A stretch of DNA of 32,709 nucleotides from Armatimonadaceae bacterium. GTDB lineage: Bacteria > Armatimonadota > Armatimonadia > Armatimonadales > Armatimonadaceae. Location of the stretch: NCBI GenBank assembly GCA_030446525.1, contig JAUJNC010000045.1, positions 1 through 32,709 on the forward strand, written 5' to 3'. Position 1 is the first letter of the stretch. Each line of letters begins with the position of its first letter. A program made the translations under genes and the position numbers. The notes beneath the pieces are model-generated. The model saw nothing but the letters and a program-made list of their open reading frames with translations. It made no database searches and was not told where the DNA came from. Of this stretch, positions 1-8,728 are shown piece after piece.

Positions 1-2
1 AT

Positions 3-104
3 GTCGGCTTGCCGGACGGTCAGATGGGCAACTCGGAGGTCGGGCACCTCAACCTTGGTGCCGGCTTCGTCGTGTATCAGTGGCTGACGCGTATCGACCG
101 TGCC
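3..104 (+). pseudogene. gpmI: Internal fragment of cofactor-independent phosphoglycerate mutase
   Basis: Translation from base 3 gives about 34 residues containing [19 protein letters not shown] and then [10 protein letters not shown]. This is the highly conserved block around the catalytic serine (the S of NSEVGH) of 2,3-bisphosphoglycerate-independent phosphoglycerate mutase, the glycolytic enzyme that interconverts 3- and 2-phosphoglycerate. The family normally reads GAGR-VVYQ-D-LTRID; here R is F and D is W. Homology stops at about base 104, where the opposite strand becomes a sulfatase gene. The rest of the roughly 510-residue enzyme is absent. It is either a chimeric contig end or a true rearrangement breakpoint; I favour the former. 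The family identification is secure, but a working gene is not present. Confidence 0.85.
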
Positions 105-488
105 GTTGTTCTTGAAGAGCTGCGGGAGGGTGAGGGCGTCGGGGACCGCGGTGCGGAAGTGGACCTTGTTACCCGTGACGCGCGTCGTGTCGGGGCGCAG
201 ACCGGTCATCATCGAGGCCCGGCTCGGGTTGCACAGCGGGAACTGGCAGTAGGCCCGGTCGAAGCGCACCCCACCCCGGGCGAGCCGGTCGATGTTCGGA
301 GACTTCACGAGCGGGTGCCCGTAGGTCGCGAGCGCGTTGTTCAGGTCATCGACCGCGATGAACAGCACGTTGGGCCGCCGCTTCGCCCCGCCGCCCCCTT
401 CCTGGGCCGGCGCCGGGGACGCCGCCCCGGCCAGGAGCAACAAGACCGCGGCGTGGATCAGCCGCTGCCAAAGGGGTATCCGCTTCAT
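105..488 (-). CDS. Secreted sulfatase, N-terminal part only (iduronate-2-sulfatase type)
   Basis: Reading from the ATG at 488 gives a signal peptide (basic start, then an [11 protein letters not shown] core and an APAQ cleavage region), then the sulfatase N-terminal strand with the metal-binding pair D47-D48. The maturation motif is C86-N-P-S-R90, where Cys86 is the residue converted to formylglycine. The following PDTTRV, VHFR and LPQLFKNNG segments match the adjacent second sulfatase, so both belong to the choline/iduronate-sulfatase-like group that hydrolyses sulfate esters of glycans. A GAGGAGA ribosome binding site lies 8 bases before the ATG. It begins 20 bp after the stop of the propeller gene, so it is the last visible gene of the operon. 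Only about 129 of an expected 450-550 residues remain; coding homology ends where the gpmI fragment begins on the other strand. Confidence 0.85.
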
Positions 489-508
489 TGCTGGTTCTCC
501 TCTCGTCG

Positions 509-1684
509 CTATGCGACGATCCCGCGGATGTCGATCCGGTACATCTGCCGGCCGTTGCCGCCGTGCGCCGAATCGATGACGACCGTGCGCCCGTCGGGGC
601 TGAACCGGGGGTGCAGGTCGCAGCGCCACTCGCCCGCGTACGGGGGCGGCGCGTGAAAATGCCCGATGGGGTGACGCTTCCCCGTCTGCGTGTCGTACAG
701 GTACGGGTGCTGGATCCGCTCCCTATCCGGGTAGGTGTCGTTCAGGATCCAGCGGTTGCCCGGCAGATACACGCAGTGCCCGTTCACGGTCATCACGTCC
801 GGCGCGACGACCTGCGCCTTGTCGGTGCGGTCCTCGTACAGGTAGAACTTCTCGCCGTGCGACGGGTGCCAGGCCCAGGCCAGGATGTGGCGCGGGTCCC
901 GCCAGATGAAGTGCGACGTCTTGCCGTACGGGTCCAGCAAGTGCGGGTCCTTGCCGTCGGCGCCGATCGTGAACATGCGCGTCGCGAAGTTCTTGCCCTC
1001 CTTGGGGCCGCGCCAGCGGTGCAGGAAGATGAAGCGCGACCCGCCGGGCGCATACAGCAGGTGGTTGAACCAGTGCTTCGCACCGGCCCAGTCGCCGCCG
1101 TGCGTGAGCGGGACCTCGAGGGCGTCGGCGAACGACAGGAGCAGCTGCTGCCGCCCCGTCCCAAGATCCACCCGCCAGATGCCCGCATCGTCCGGGGCGG
1201 GCGCGTCCCGGTTCGGGTCGGGCAGGCCCGCGTAGCCGTAGCCGGGGCGGCAGTCGTTGAGGCGGCGGAAGTCGGGGGCGACCCCCCAGCGCGCGTCGGG
1301 GCTGACCGTGTAGACGGGCGCGGGCAGCGTCCGCTTCCGGCCGGTCTTCACGTCCAGGATGTGGCAAACGAAGCGGTCGCCTAGCCGGTCGTTCCAGAGC
1401 ACCTCGGTTTTCGAGCCGGGCAGCCATTGGAGCATGCACCCCTGCTGCCAGTTCCAGGCGCGGCTTTCGCCCAGCTCGGTCCAGCGGTCGCCGTCCTCCA
1501 GGTCCACCAGGCCGACCCGGATCACGTCGTCCGGGCGGGGCGAGCGGTGCTCGAAATCCACCTCCATGCCCAGCACATACCGGCCCGTCGGGTCGAACTG
1601 GAGCTTGTCGTAGTAGCCGAACCAGTGGAACTTCGGCCCGCGCGTGATGGCGCGGACGGACGGCAGGTCCCGCTCCGCCTGCAT
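509..1684 (-). CDS. PD40/WD40-like beta-propeller protein
   Basis: This 391-residue protein has no signal peptide. It carries repeated TolB/PD40-type blades, seen as [20 protein letters not shown] and related patterns, with aromatic-rich segments such as FHWFGYYDK near the N-terminus. Proteins of this build occur beside sulfatases in glycan clusters and resemble the oligogalacturonate-lyase-like propeller fold. I cannot assign a reaction; a carbohydrate lyase, hydrolase or binding role is inferred from the company it keeps. GAGGAGGT stands 6 bases before the chosen ATG, inside the end of the upstream sulfatase. Only 4 bp separate it from that gene and 20 bp from the next, so translation is probably coupled. 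A cytoplasmic location would suggest it acts on imported oligosaccharide, unless the start is wrong. Confidence 0.7.
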   Translation of the reverse strand: MQAERDLPSVRAITRGPKFHWFGYYDKLQFDPTGRYVLGMEVDFEHRSPRPDDVIRVGLVDLEDGDRWTELGESRAWNWQQGCMLQWLPGSKTEVLWNDRLGDRFVCHILDVKTGRKRTLPAPVYTVSPDARWGVAPDFRRLNDCRPGYGYAGLPDPNRDAPAPDDAGIWRVDLGTGRQQLLLSFADALEVPLTHGGDWAGAKHWFNHLLYAPGGSRFIFLHRWRGPKEGKNFATRMFTIGADGKDPHLLDPYGKTSHFIWRDPRHILAWAWHPSHGEKFYLYEDRTDKAQVVAPDVMTVNGHCVYLPGNRWILNDTYPDRERIQHPYLYDTQTGKRHPIGHFHAPPPYAGEWRCDLHPRFSPDGRTVVIDSAHGGNGRQMYRIDIRGIVA

Positions 1685-1688
1685 GCCG

Positions 1689-3245
1689 CTACCTCCTCAC
1701 CGCCGCGGCCCGGGTGCCGCCGCCGGGCACGGCCTCGCGCCAGCCGGCGCGCAGCTGCCTGCTGAGCTCGGCGACGAGATCCTTGTGCGCCGGCAGATCC
1801 GCCACGTTGACGTTCTCCCCCGGGTCGGTCTGGTGGTCGTACAGCTCCGCCGCCACCGTCTTCTTGTCGGCGTCCTGCCACTCGGTGTAGCGGTAGCGGT
1901 CGGTCTTCATCGTGTAGCCCATGACCTTGTTGGCGCGCGGGTACTGGCTGAAGGCCGCCGCCTTCCACGGGCGCCCCGGGTCGGCCATCACGGGCGCGAG
2001 GCTGGTCCCCTCCAGACCGTCGGGGCGGGACAAGCCGGCCAGCTCGCACAGGGTGGGGTAGATGTCCACGAACTCCGCCAGCGCCGGCGTCTTGGCGCCC
2101 GGGTTCTTCTGGCCGGGGGCGCTGACGATCAGGGGCGAGCGTGTGGCGACCTCGAAGTTGGTGTGCTTGCACCACAGGTCGTGCTCGCCCAGCTGCCAGC
2201 CGTGGTCGCCCCAGAGGACGACCACGGTGTTGCCCGCGAGGCCGAGCTTTTCCAGCTCGTCCAGCACGCGCCCGACCTGGGCGTCCATGAAGCTGCTCGC
2301 CGCATAGTAGCCGCGGATCAGCTCGCGCGCCTTCTCGGCGGAGAGGGAGGCGTCCTGCTTGGGGATGTCGCTGTACGCGCGCAGCTCGCCGAAGTTGGTC
2401 AGGGCGAGCGCGGGCGCGCCCTTGGGGGCGAAGCGGTTCGGAGGCAGCTTGATCGACTCCGCCGGGTACAGGTCGTAATATCTCTTGGGCGCGACGAACG
2501 GCAGGTGCGGCTTGACGAAACCGACCGCGAGGAAGAAAGGCTTGTCCTTGACCTCCCGCAGCACCTCGATGGCCCTGTCGGCGGTCTTGCCGTCCGGGTA
2601 GGCGCTGTCCGGCGCGTCGAACGACTCCCATGCCGGCCCCCGGGCGCGGTTCGAAGGCGGCGCGATCTTCAGCGGCAGGCCCGTCTTCGGGTCTTTCTCC
2701 ACCACGCGCTGCGTTTGCGCCTTGCCCCCGGCCTGCAGGCGCTCCCGCTCCTTCTGCATCGCCGCCAGCGTTTCGGGGTTCTGGTACTCGCCTCCCTGCG
2801 GCGTCCAGTGGGGGACGCTCCAGGACTGCGGGTCGTTCAGACCGCCGTGGTAGATCTTGCTGAAGGACTGGGTGTGATAGCCCTGTTGCTTGAAATACTG
2901 CGGCAGGGTGACCACGTCGGGGAGGTTCTTGCGGAAGTGCGTTTGCAGCTCGTACACGCGGGTCGTATCGGGCCGGCGGCCGGTGAGCAGCGAGGTGCGC
3001 GACGGCGAGCAGACGGCCTGCTGGCAGTAGGCCCGCAGGAACGTCGTGCCGCGCGCGGCGAGCTTGTCGATGTGCGGCGTCTGGATCGGCCCGCCGTAGG
3101 CGCCGAACGAGGGCCGCAGGTCGTCCACCGCGATGAACAGCACGTTCCTCTTGCGCGGCGATTCCTGCGCCTGCGCCGATACACCAAGGGCAGTGATGAC
3201 CACCGCCATCAGAAGCCATACTGCGGCATGCATGGATGCCTTCAT
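1689..3245 (-). CDS. Secreted sulfatase, iduronate-2-sulfatase-like
   Basis: This intact 518-residue enzyme is of normal length for the type I sulfatase family. Residues 1-27 form a signal peptide ending AQAQ. D41-D42 bind the active-site calcium, and C79-S-P-S-R83 followed by TSLLTGR is the full formylglycine motif, so Cys79 needs an FGE. Further conserved parts are the KPHLPF segment and WGDHGWQLGEHDLWCKH, which supply the remaining metal and sulfate-binding residues. The order of motifs and the PDTTRVYEL segment point to the iduronate-2-sulfatase/choline-sulfatase-like branch; the substrate is probably a sulfated polysaccharide. The ATG at 3245 has AAAGGA upstream. It is the one uninterrupted sulfatase of the cluster and lies between the GH43-type gene (61 bp) and the propeller gene (4 bp). 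Confidence 0.93.
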   Translation of the reverse strand: MKASMHAAVWLLMAVVITALGVSAQAQESPRKRNVLFIAVDDLRPSFGAYGGPIQTPHIDKLAARGTTFLRAYCQQAVCSPSRTSLLTGRRPDTTRVYELQTHFRKNLPDVVTLPQYFKQQGYHTQSFSKIYHGGLNDPQSWSVPHWTPQGGEYQNPETLAAMQKERERLQAGGKAQTQRVVEKDPKTGLPLKIAPPSNRARGPAWESFDAPDSAYPDGKTADRAIEVLREVKDKPFFLAVGFVKPHLPFVAPKRYYDLYPAESIKLPPNRFAPKGAPALALTNFGELRAYSDIPKQDASLSAEKARELIRGYYAASSFMDAQVGRVLDELEKLGLAGNTVVVLWGDHGWQLGEHDLWCKHTNFEVATRSPLIVSAPGQKNPGAKTPALAEFVDIYPTLCELAGLSRPDGLEGTSLAPVMADPGRPWKAAAFSQYPRANKVMGYTMKTDRYRYTEWQDADKKTVAAELYDHQTDPGENVNVADLPAHKDLVAELSRQLRAGWREAVPGGGTRAAAVRR

Positions 3246-3306
3246 GAGTACTGTCCTTTCTTTGTGTAAAGGCCCCCTCTGCCCCCAATAAGGGGACCGG
3301 AGCGAC

Positions 3307-4323
3307 CTACCGGAGCGGGATTACCAGGTTCCACGTGCGCGTGGCCTGGTCGAACCCGCCCGGCCCGTCCGCCGTGGCGAGAAACAGGTGCGTGGGCCGG
3401 CCGCGCTCCACCAGGACTTGAGGTCGCTCCAGAGAGCCCTGCCGGGTCTTTGTCCCGTCGCTCCACAGGACGGTGCGCGAGTAGGCCAGGGCCGGTTTCG
3501 AGATCGTCCAGTCCACGCCGTCCTTGGACGTGGCGTGGATCCCCGCGCCCTTCTCCCCGCTGATCCCGCCCTTCATATCCTTCATGACGAGCTCGAACTG
3601 CCCGCCGGACCGCCAGACGTACGCGTCCTCGACGTGATCGCCCGTCGCATCGAACCGGAAGATAGGCTCGTCCCGGAGCCGCTCGTAAGGTCCCGCCCAG
3701 TGCGCGGCTTTGGCCACGCCCAGGCGCAGCAGATCCTTCTGATTCGCCACCGCTTTGTAGACGAGCAGAACGCTGCCGTCCTCGAGAACGCACGGGGCGG
3801 CGTTGGTGGTCATCATCGCGTCCCACTTGCCGGGCCGGGGGGGCAGGATCGGTTTATCCGGCCGCTGCCACGGACCTGACGGCGACTTCGCCGTGGCCAG
3901 CCCGATCCGCTGGTTGGCGCGCGCCTGGAGCATGCGCGGCGAACCCCGGCGCTCGGGACTGTCCGGTGTCGGCATGGGACCCTCATAAGTCGTCCCCGTG
4001 TAGAAGAGCAGATAGGTGTCGCCCGCCTTGTGGATGGTCGGGTTATGGGTCATGCGGCCGTCCCAGAACGGCGCCCCGCGCGGGGATAAGACCACCTCCA
4101 CGAAGGTGTAGGGCCCTTCGGGCGTGGCCGACGTCGCCCGGACGATCTCGGAGTTGGTCAGCCAGTGCGGCGAGAAGGCCAGACGGCGCGGCCACCGCGA
4201 GGCGAACATGTGGTACTTCCCGTCGTCCCCCCGGATCACCGACCCGCACCAGACCCAATAGTCCGGGAGCGAAAATCCGCCCCGGACCGGGGCGGGCAGA
4301 AGCGTGTCTTTGAAAGGGGTCAT
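3307..4323 (-). CDS. Five-bladed beta-propeller glycoside hydrolase-like protein (GH43/DUF377 type)
   Basis: This intact 338-residue protein has no signal peptide. Motifs of the GH43/GH117/GH130-type five-bladed propeller are visible: DYWVWCGSVIRGDDGKYHMFASRW near the N-terminus, GRMTHNPTIHKAGDTYLLFYTGTT, then DGSVLLVYKA and the VEDAYVWRSGGQFELVMKD segment. The acidic residues in these blades are where the catalytic pair of such enzymes sits. The likely role is removal of sugar units from a sulfated glycan after the neighbouring sulfatases act. GGGAG precedes the ATG by about 7 bases, and the gene starts 12 bp after the FGE stop codon, consistent with co-transcription. The exact GH family and substrate cannot be decided here. 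Confidence 0.75.
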   Translation of the reverse strand: MTPFKDTLLPAPVRGGFSLPDYWVWCGSVIRGDDGKYHMFASRWPRRLAFSPHWLTNSEIVRATSATPEGPYTFVEVVLSPRGAPFWDGRMTHNPTIHKAGDTYLLFYTGTTYEGPMPTPDSPERRGSPRMLQARANQRIGLATAKSPSGPWQRPDKPILPPRPGKWDAMMTTNAAPCVLEDGSVLLVYKAVANQKDLLRLGVAKAAHWAGPYERLRDEPIFRFDATGDHVEDAYVWRSGGQFELVMKDMKGGISGEKGAGIHATSKDGVDWTISKPALAYSRTVLWSDGTKTRQGSLERPQVLVERGRPTHLFLATADGPGGFDQATRTWNLVIPLR

Positions 4324-4335
4324 CCGATCTCCCGT

Positions 4336-5331
4336 CTACCCGTCCCGCACGCAGCGGAAGCCCAGGTTGTTCAGCCCGCTGTCCGGGGCGGAGCGGCTGC
4401 GGGCGGCGGAGCGGTAGCCCTGGCAGTAGTTCTCGCTGCACAGCCACGACCCGCCCCGGATCACGCGCTCCTCGCCCCCGGCGGGCCCCGCCGGGTTCGC
4501 GGGCGGGCTTTGCCCATAGTAGTCTTCGCCGAACCAGTCGGCGCACCACTCCCACACGTTGCCCGCCATGTCGTAAAGCCCGTAGCCGTTGGGCGCGAAC
4601 TTTCCGGCCGGCGCGCGGACGAGATAGCCGTCCTCCTCCGTGTTGCGGCTGGGGAAGGTGCCCTGCCACCAGTTGGCGACGGCCTTGCCTTTGGGGCGCA
4701 GGGCGTCGCCCCAGATGTAGGTCTGATCCGGAACCCCGCCGCGCGCCGCGTATTCCCACTCCGCCTCGGTCGGCAGGCGCTTCCCCGCCCATTCGGCGTA
4801 CGCGACGGCGTCGGCATACGAGACCTGCGTCACCGGCTCGTCGGGCCGGGCCGGCTTCCCCGGCCCCTCCGGGCGCCGCCAGTCGGCGCCGTCGCCCTTG
4901 GTCCACGTGCCGGCTTCGGGGTCGAACACGCCGCCCCAGCCGAACCGCTCGCCCTCGGTCTTGTAGCCGGTCGCCTTGACGAACCGCGCGAACTCGCCGA
5001 CGGTGACCTCGTGCTTGTCCATCCAGAACGGCCCCACCCGGACCTGTGGACCGGCCCCTCGAAAGGGTAGCCGTCGTTCGTGCCCATGCGGAACGTGCCG
5101 CCCGGGATAAACACCATACCGGCGGCCGCGGTTTCTGCTTCGGCGCGGGCGCCTTCTCGGGCACCTCGGCGGCCCGTGCCGCCGGCTTGCCAACGGACGA
5201 GGCCGCCTTTTGCGGCGCGCCGGCTGACTCCCCGCAGGGGCGCTGAGCGCGGCGGGCTGCTGGCAGCCCTGTGAGGCCAACAGTGACGCCGTGTAGATCG
5301 CCCACAGGGCGTTGGTTACTGCTTTCTTCAT
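4336..5331 (-). CDS. Formylglycine-generating enzyme (sulfatase-modifying factor), exported, frameshifted
   Basis: The protein oxidises the motif cysteine of type I sulfatases to formylglycine, using O2 and copper. The last two thirds are clean FGE-sulfatase domain: FWMDKHEVTVGEFARFV, RLPTEAEWEYAARGG, GLYDMAGNVWEWCADW and the ending NNLGFRCVRD. The segment GGSWLC-SENY-C (C298 and C303 of this frame) aligns with the two copper-binding catalytic cysteines of human FGE (GGSYMC-HRSY-C), so it should be a true FGE and not just a fold relative. The N-terminus has a hydrophobic segment ending SQGC, a possible lipoprotein site, then a Pro/Ala/Lys-rich linker, suggesting export. Three one-base frameshifts break the first third (about 5215-5240, 5120-5135 and 5046); the MVFIPGGTFRMGTND block lies in another frame. 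No ribosome binding site is obvious. Confidence 0.88.
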   Translation of the reverse strand: MKKAVTNALWAIYTASLLASQGCQQPAALSAPAGSQPARRKRRPRPLASRRHGPPRCPRRRPRRSRNRGRRYGVYPGRHVPHGHERRLPFRGAGPQVRVGPFWMDKHEVTVGEFARFVKATGYKTEGERFGWGGVFDPEAGTWTKGDGADWRRPEGPGKPARPDEPVTQVSYADAVAYAEWAGKRLPTEAEWEYAARGGVPDQTYIWGDALRPKGKAVANWWQGTFPSRNTEEDGYLVRAPAGKFAPNGYGLYDMAGNVWEWCADWFGEDYYGQSPPANPAGPAGGEERVIRGGSWLCSENYCQGYRSAARSRSAPDSGLNNLGFRCVRDG

Positions 5332-5423
5332 AGCCGCTAATAAGACGCACGTTTGCCCGGATAAGTTCGCTGCCCCCGCCTTTCCCCGGGCCGGCCCGTC
5401 CCGTGGTCCGTGCTGCGGGCGGG

Positions 5424-6795
5424 TTATTGCTTGGGCGGGGCGGCGCCCGTGCGCGCCTCGTTGTCAAAGGCCCGCATCTGGTCCGCCAGCCGCTTGACGA
5501 TCTCCGGGTGGGCGTCGGCCAGGTTCTTCGATTCGCCCGGGTCCGCGAGCAGATCGTAAAGTTCGTTGGGCCGCTGCCGCCCCTGGATCTCGCGGGGGGG
5601 GAAAAGCTTCCATCTGCCGGAGCGGATCGCGCGGAGCGGCTCGCCGTTGTAGAAATAGAACTCCTGCCCGTTTCGCTGCCCCTTGCCGGTCAGCAGCCCG
5701 AGCACGTCTTTGCCGTCGACGGGGCGGTCGACGGGCGGCTTCCCGCCCGCCAGCCCGACTAGGGTGGGGAACAGATCCAGGTTGATGGCGGGGTCTTCAC
5801 ACACGCGCCCGGCGGGGATCTGCCCCGGCCAGCGCGCGAGGAACGGCACGCGCACCCCGCCCTCATACACCGTCGTCTTGCCGTCGCGCAGGATGCCCGC
5901 GCTGCCGCCGTTCTCCCCATGATCAGCCACGGCCCGTTGTCGCTGGTGAAAAGCACCAGGGTGTCGCGGTCCAGCCCGTGTTCTTTCAGCGCGGCCAGCA
6001 CCTGGCCGACGCTCCAGTCCAGCCTCCTCGACCACGTCGCCGTACAGCCCGCGCTGCGACTTGCCGCGGAACCGCTCGGACGCGAACAGCGGCACGTGGG
6101 GGAAGGTGTGCGGCAGATACAGGAAGAACGGTTTGTCCCGCGACTCCCGGATGAAGCGGACCGCCTCCGCGGTGTAGCGCTGGGTGAGCGTTTCCTGCCG
6201 GGCGGGCTTCTCGACCACCTCCTCGCCGCGCATCAGCGGGGTCGGCGGGTGGCCTTTCTCCTTCTTGTCCATGTCGTTGCTGTAGGGATCCCGAAATAGC
6301 GGTCGAAGCCGTGCCGCGTCGGCAGGTAGGGGGGCAGGTGTCCCAGGTGCCACTTGCCGACGCAGGCGGTCGCGTAGCCGCGCGCCTTCAGCGCCTCGGC
6401 GAGCGTGGTTTCCCGGTCGTCGATGCCGTCCTTGCTCCCGGGGACAGGACACGAACCAGGCCGCTGCGGATCGGGTAGCGCCCGGTGAGCAGGCCGGCCC
6501 GCGACGGCGTGCAGACGGGCGCGCTGGCGTAGAACTGCGTCAGCTTCGCACCCTCGGCGGCCATCCGGTCCAGGTTCGGCGTCCTGATCTTCTCGGCCCC
6601 GTAGCAATGGAGGTCGCCGTAGCCCAGGTCATCGGCGAAGATCAGCACGATGTTGGGCGGGCGGACGTCGCCCGCGGGGCGCCGCGGCTGTTCTCCGGCG
6701 ACCCCGGGGCGCGGGGTGAAGAGCGTCAGGAGCGCCCCGAGCAGGGGGAGCAGGACGAAGGCGCTTGGTGGCCGGTGCTGAGTTCGTTTTTTCAT
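5424..6795 (-). CDS. Secreted arylsulfatase, broken by several frameshifts
   Basis: Joining frames by eye gives a roughly 455-residue arylsulfatase-A-like enzyme. From the ATG at 6795: signal peptide MKKRTQ plus a hydrophobic core ending PGVAG, metal-binding D55-D56 in FADDLGYGD, and C95-T-P-S-R99 followed by [13 protein letters not shown], the formylglycine motif. Later come [27 protein letters not shown], the FTSDNGP metal site, [16 protein letters not shown] and a typical C-terminal SGRWKL / [15 protein letters not shown] region. This group (arylsulfatase A / N-acetylgalactosamine-6-sulfatase type) differs from the other two sulfatases. Frame changes occur near 6438, 6288, 6025 and 5920. 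An upstream in-frame ATG at 6813 is possible; neither start has a strong ribosome binding site. It is the first gene of the minus-strand cluster, so the cluster promoter must lie in 6814-7036. Confidence 0.85.
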
Positions 6796-6904
6796 GGCTG
6801 TCTGAGGTATCATTCGGCGGCCTGATGGGTATCTCCTGCGGCGGGGGGTAAAAAGCGCAAACGGCGAAAGCGTGGACGGAAGAACCTTTGCCGCGCGTTT
6901 CGGT

Positions 6905-6924
6905 CTCTACCCTCTCGGGTAGAG
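6905..6924. promoter_or_regulatory. Perfect palindrome between divergent sulfatase cluster and kinase gene
   Basis: CTCTACCC-tctc-GGGTAGAG is an exact 8-bp inverted repeat with a 4-base spacer in the 220-bp region between the divergently transcribed sulfatase cluster and the histidine kinase gene. Its size and place fit an operator for a dimeric regulator, perhaps the response regulator encoded at 8721. A short RNA hairpin is the alternative; no T-run follows on either strand. No convincing promoter was seen in the rest of 6814-7036. Confidence 0.45.
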
Positions 6925-7036
6925 TAACAATTCGCGCGACGCGGCCGGCGTTGTGAGCGGAGTGCTGTGCAGCCCCGCGAGGAAAAGGGGCGAGGCCATA
7001 GATTCCGGGTGACCAGGGAAACGGGAGGGGACGGAC

Positions 7037-8728
7037 GTGAACGTGGACCGGTTCGCCGGGCGCCTGAGGACCCTGCGCTCGCGCCTGGCGGGGCTGTGCC
7101 GACGCGCCCGGGTCGCGCGCCACATCACCGCGCAAAAGCCCCCCGAAACGAGTCGTGACGCCACGCTCCGGGCGCTGGAGGAGAGCGAGGAGCGGTACCG
7201 GCACCTTTTCGAGAACGCTCCCGTCGGGATCTACCGCACCACCCCGGACGGCCGCATCCTGCTGGCGAACCCCGCCCTGGTCCGGATGCTGGGGTACGCT
7301 TCTTTCGAAGAGCTGGCCGCGCACGACCTGGAAAAGGAAGGGCCGCACGCCACCTACGCGCGGGGATGGTTCAAGGAGGCTCTCGAACGGGAAGGGGAGA
7401 TCCGTGGCCTGGAAGCCACCTGGAGGAGGCGCGACAACACCATGCTTTTCGTCCGGGAAAGCGCGCGGGTGGTTTGCGGGGAGGACGGGGCCGCCTGTTA
7501 TTACGAGGGCACCGTCGAAGACGTCACCGAGCGCAAGCGGATGGAGCACGTCTCGCGCGGGCAGATGGCCGCGCTGACCTGCATGCTCAACGCGCTCACC
7601 GCCCGGCCCGAGCTGGACACGTTCCTGGGGCAGGTGCTGACGGCGATCGCCGAGCAGCTGGGGTCGCAGCACACCTCGCTCTGGTTCTATAACGCGGAGC
7701 AAAATAGCCTGCTGCTTCACATGATCTACGACAAGGGACAGATCCTGTCTCAGGAGCAGGCCAGACCTGCCGCCGGGGCGACACCGGTTCCGCCTCGCGA
7801 GGCGCCGTTATGGCAGGAGGTGGTCCGCACCCGCCAACCCCTCCTGATCGAGAATATCGCCCGGGACGGGCGCGTCCGCGACCGCGAATGGCTGCTCTCG
7901 CAGGGCGTGCAGACCCTGCTGCTGGTGCCCTTGCTCCTCGGCGACGAAGTGATCGGGTGGCTCAGCGTTTGCAGCGCCGACGCGCGCCGCTACCGGCCCG
8001 AGGAGATCGAGCTGGCCCAGGCGCTGGCCCAGCAAGCGACCCTGGCCGTGCAGCTGACCCGCCTGGCCGGGCAGGAGCAGCAGGCGGCGGTGCTCGCGGA
8101 GCGCAACCGCATGGCGCGCGAGATCCATGATACGCTGGCCCAGGGCTTCACCGGCATCATGATCCAGCTGGAAGTGGCCGAGGACGCCCTGCCCGGGGAG
8201 CCCGGGCAGGCACAGGTCCACATCGCCCGGGCGCGCGACCTGGCCCGGGCGAGCCTGGCCGAGGCGCGCCGCTCGGTGTGGGCGCTGCACCCGCAGGCGC
8301 TGGAGGAGGGCAGGCTTCCCGCCGTCCTGGCGGATCTGGCGGGGCAGATGACCTTCGGCACTCCGGTGCGCGCGGAGTTCCACGTTCGCGGCACGCCCCG
8401 CGCCTTGCCCCCGGACGTGGAAAGCAACCTGCTGCGCATCGGGCTGGAGGCGCTGACCAACACCCTCAAACACGCCCGCGCCCGCGCCCTGCATCTCGAG
8501 CTCTCCTTCGAGCCCGAGCGGGTGCGGCTGTCGGTGCGCGACGACGGCCAGGGCTTCGAACCGCCCCTGCCGGCCGGCAGGGGCGGTTTCGGCCTGACCG
8601 GCATGCGGGAGCGGGCCGAGGGCATGGGCGGGCAGCTGACGGTCGCCAGCCAGCCCGGCCGGGGGACCGAAGTGGCCGTGACGGTGCCCGCCGCCTACCG
8701 CAACGACTGCGGGAGCCCCCATGTCTGA
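7037..8728 (+). CDS. Sensor histidine kinase, NarL/DesK family, PAS-GAF-HisKA_3-HATPase_c
   Basis: This intact 563-residue protein has no membrane segment, so sensing is cytoplasmic. Domains in order: PAS at about 50-170 (EERYRHLFENAPVGIYRTTPDG, ending with the PAC signature YYEGTVEDVTERKR), GAF at about 185-345, HisKA_3 dimerisation domain with the phosphorylated H364 in ERNRMAREIHDTLAQG, and HATPase_c at about 465-551 with the N box EALTNTLKHA, G1 box DDGQGF and G2 box GFGLTGMRER. All residues needed for autophosphorylation are present. The start is GTG at 7037 with GGGAGGGG about 7 bases upstream. Its last 8 bases overlap the response-regulator gene, a clear cognate pair. The signal is unknown; PAS and GAF domains often bind small ligands or haem. 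Targets may be the flanking sulfatase or oxidase loci. Confidence 0.93.
   Translation: MNVDRFAGRLRTLRSRLAGLCRRARVARHITAQKPPETSRDATLRALEESEERYRHLFENAPVGIYRTTPDGRILLANPALVRMLGYASFEELAAHDLEKEGPHATYARGWFKEALEREGEIRGLEATWRRRDNTMLFVRESARVVCGEDGAACYYEGTVEDVTERKRMEHVSRGQMAALTCMLNALTARPELDTFLGQVLTAIAEQLGSQHTSLWFYNAEQNSLLLHMIYDKGQILSQEQARPAAGATPVPPREAPLWQEVVRTRQPLLIENIARDGRVRDREWLLSQGVQTLLLVPLLLGDEVIGWLSVCSADARRYRPEEIELAQALAQQATLAVQLTRLAGQEQQAAVLAERNRMAREIHDTLAQGFTGIMIQLEVAEDALPGEPGQAQVHIARARDLARASLAEARRSVWALHPQALEEGRLPAVLADLAGQMTFGTPVRAEFHVRGTPRALPPDVESNLLRIGLEALTNTLKHARARALHLELSFEPERVRLSVRDDGQGFEPPLPAGRGGFGLTGMRERAEGMGGQLTVASQPGRGTEVAVTVPAAYRNDCGSPHV

Noticed and set aside
1644..3269. Long plus-strand open frame opposite the second sulfatase
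   Set aside because: Low-complexity Arg/Leu/Gly product with no motifs; it is the antisense of a clear sulfatase in GC-rich DNA.
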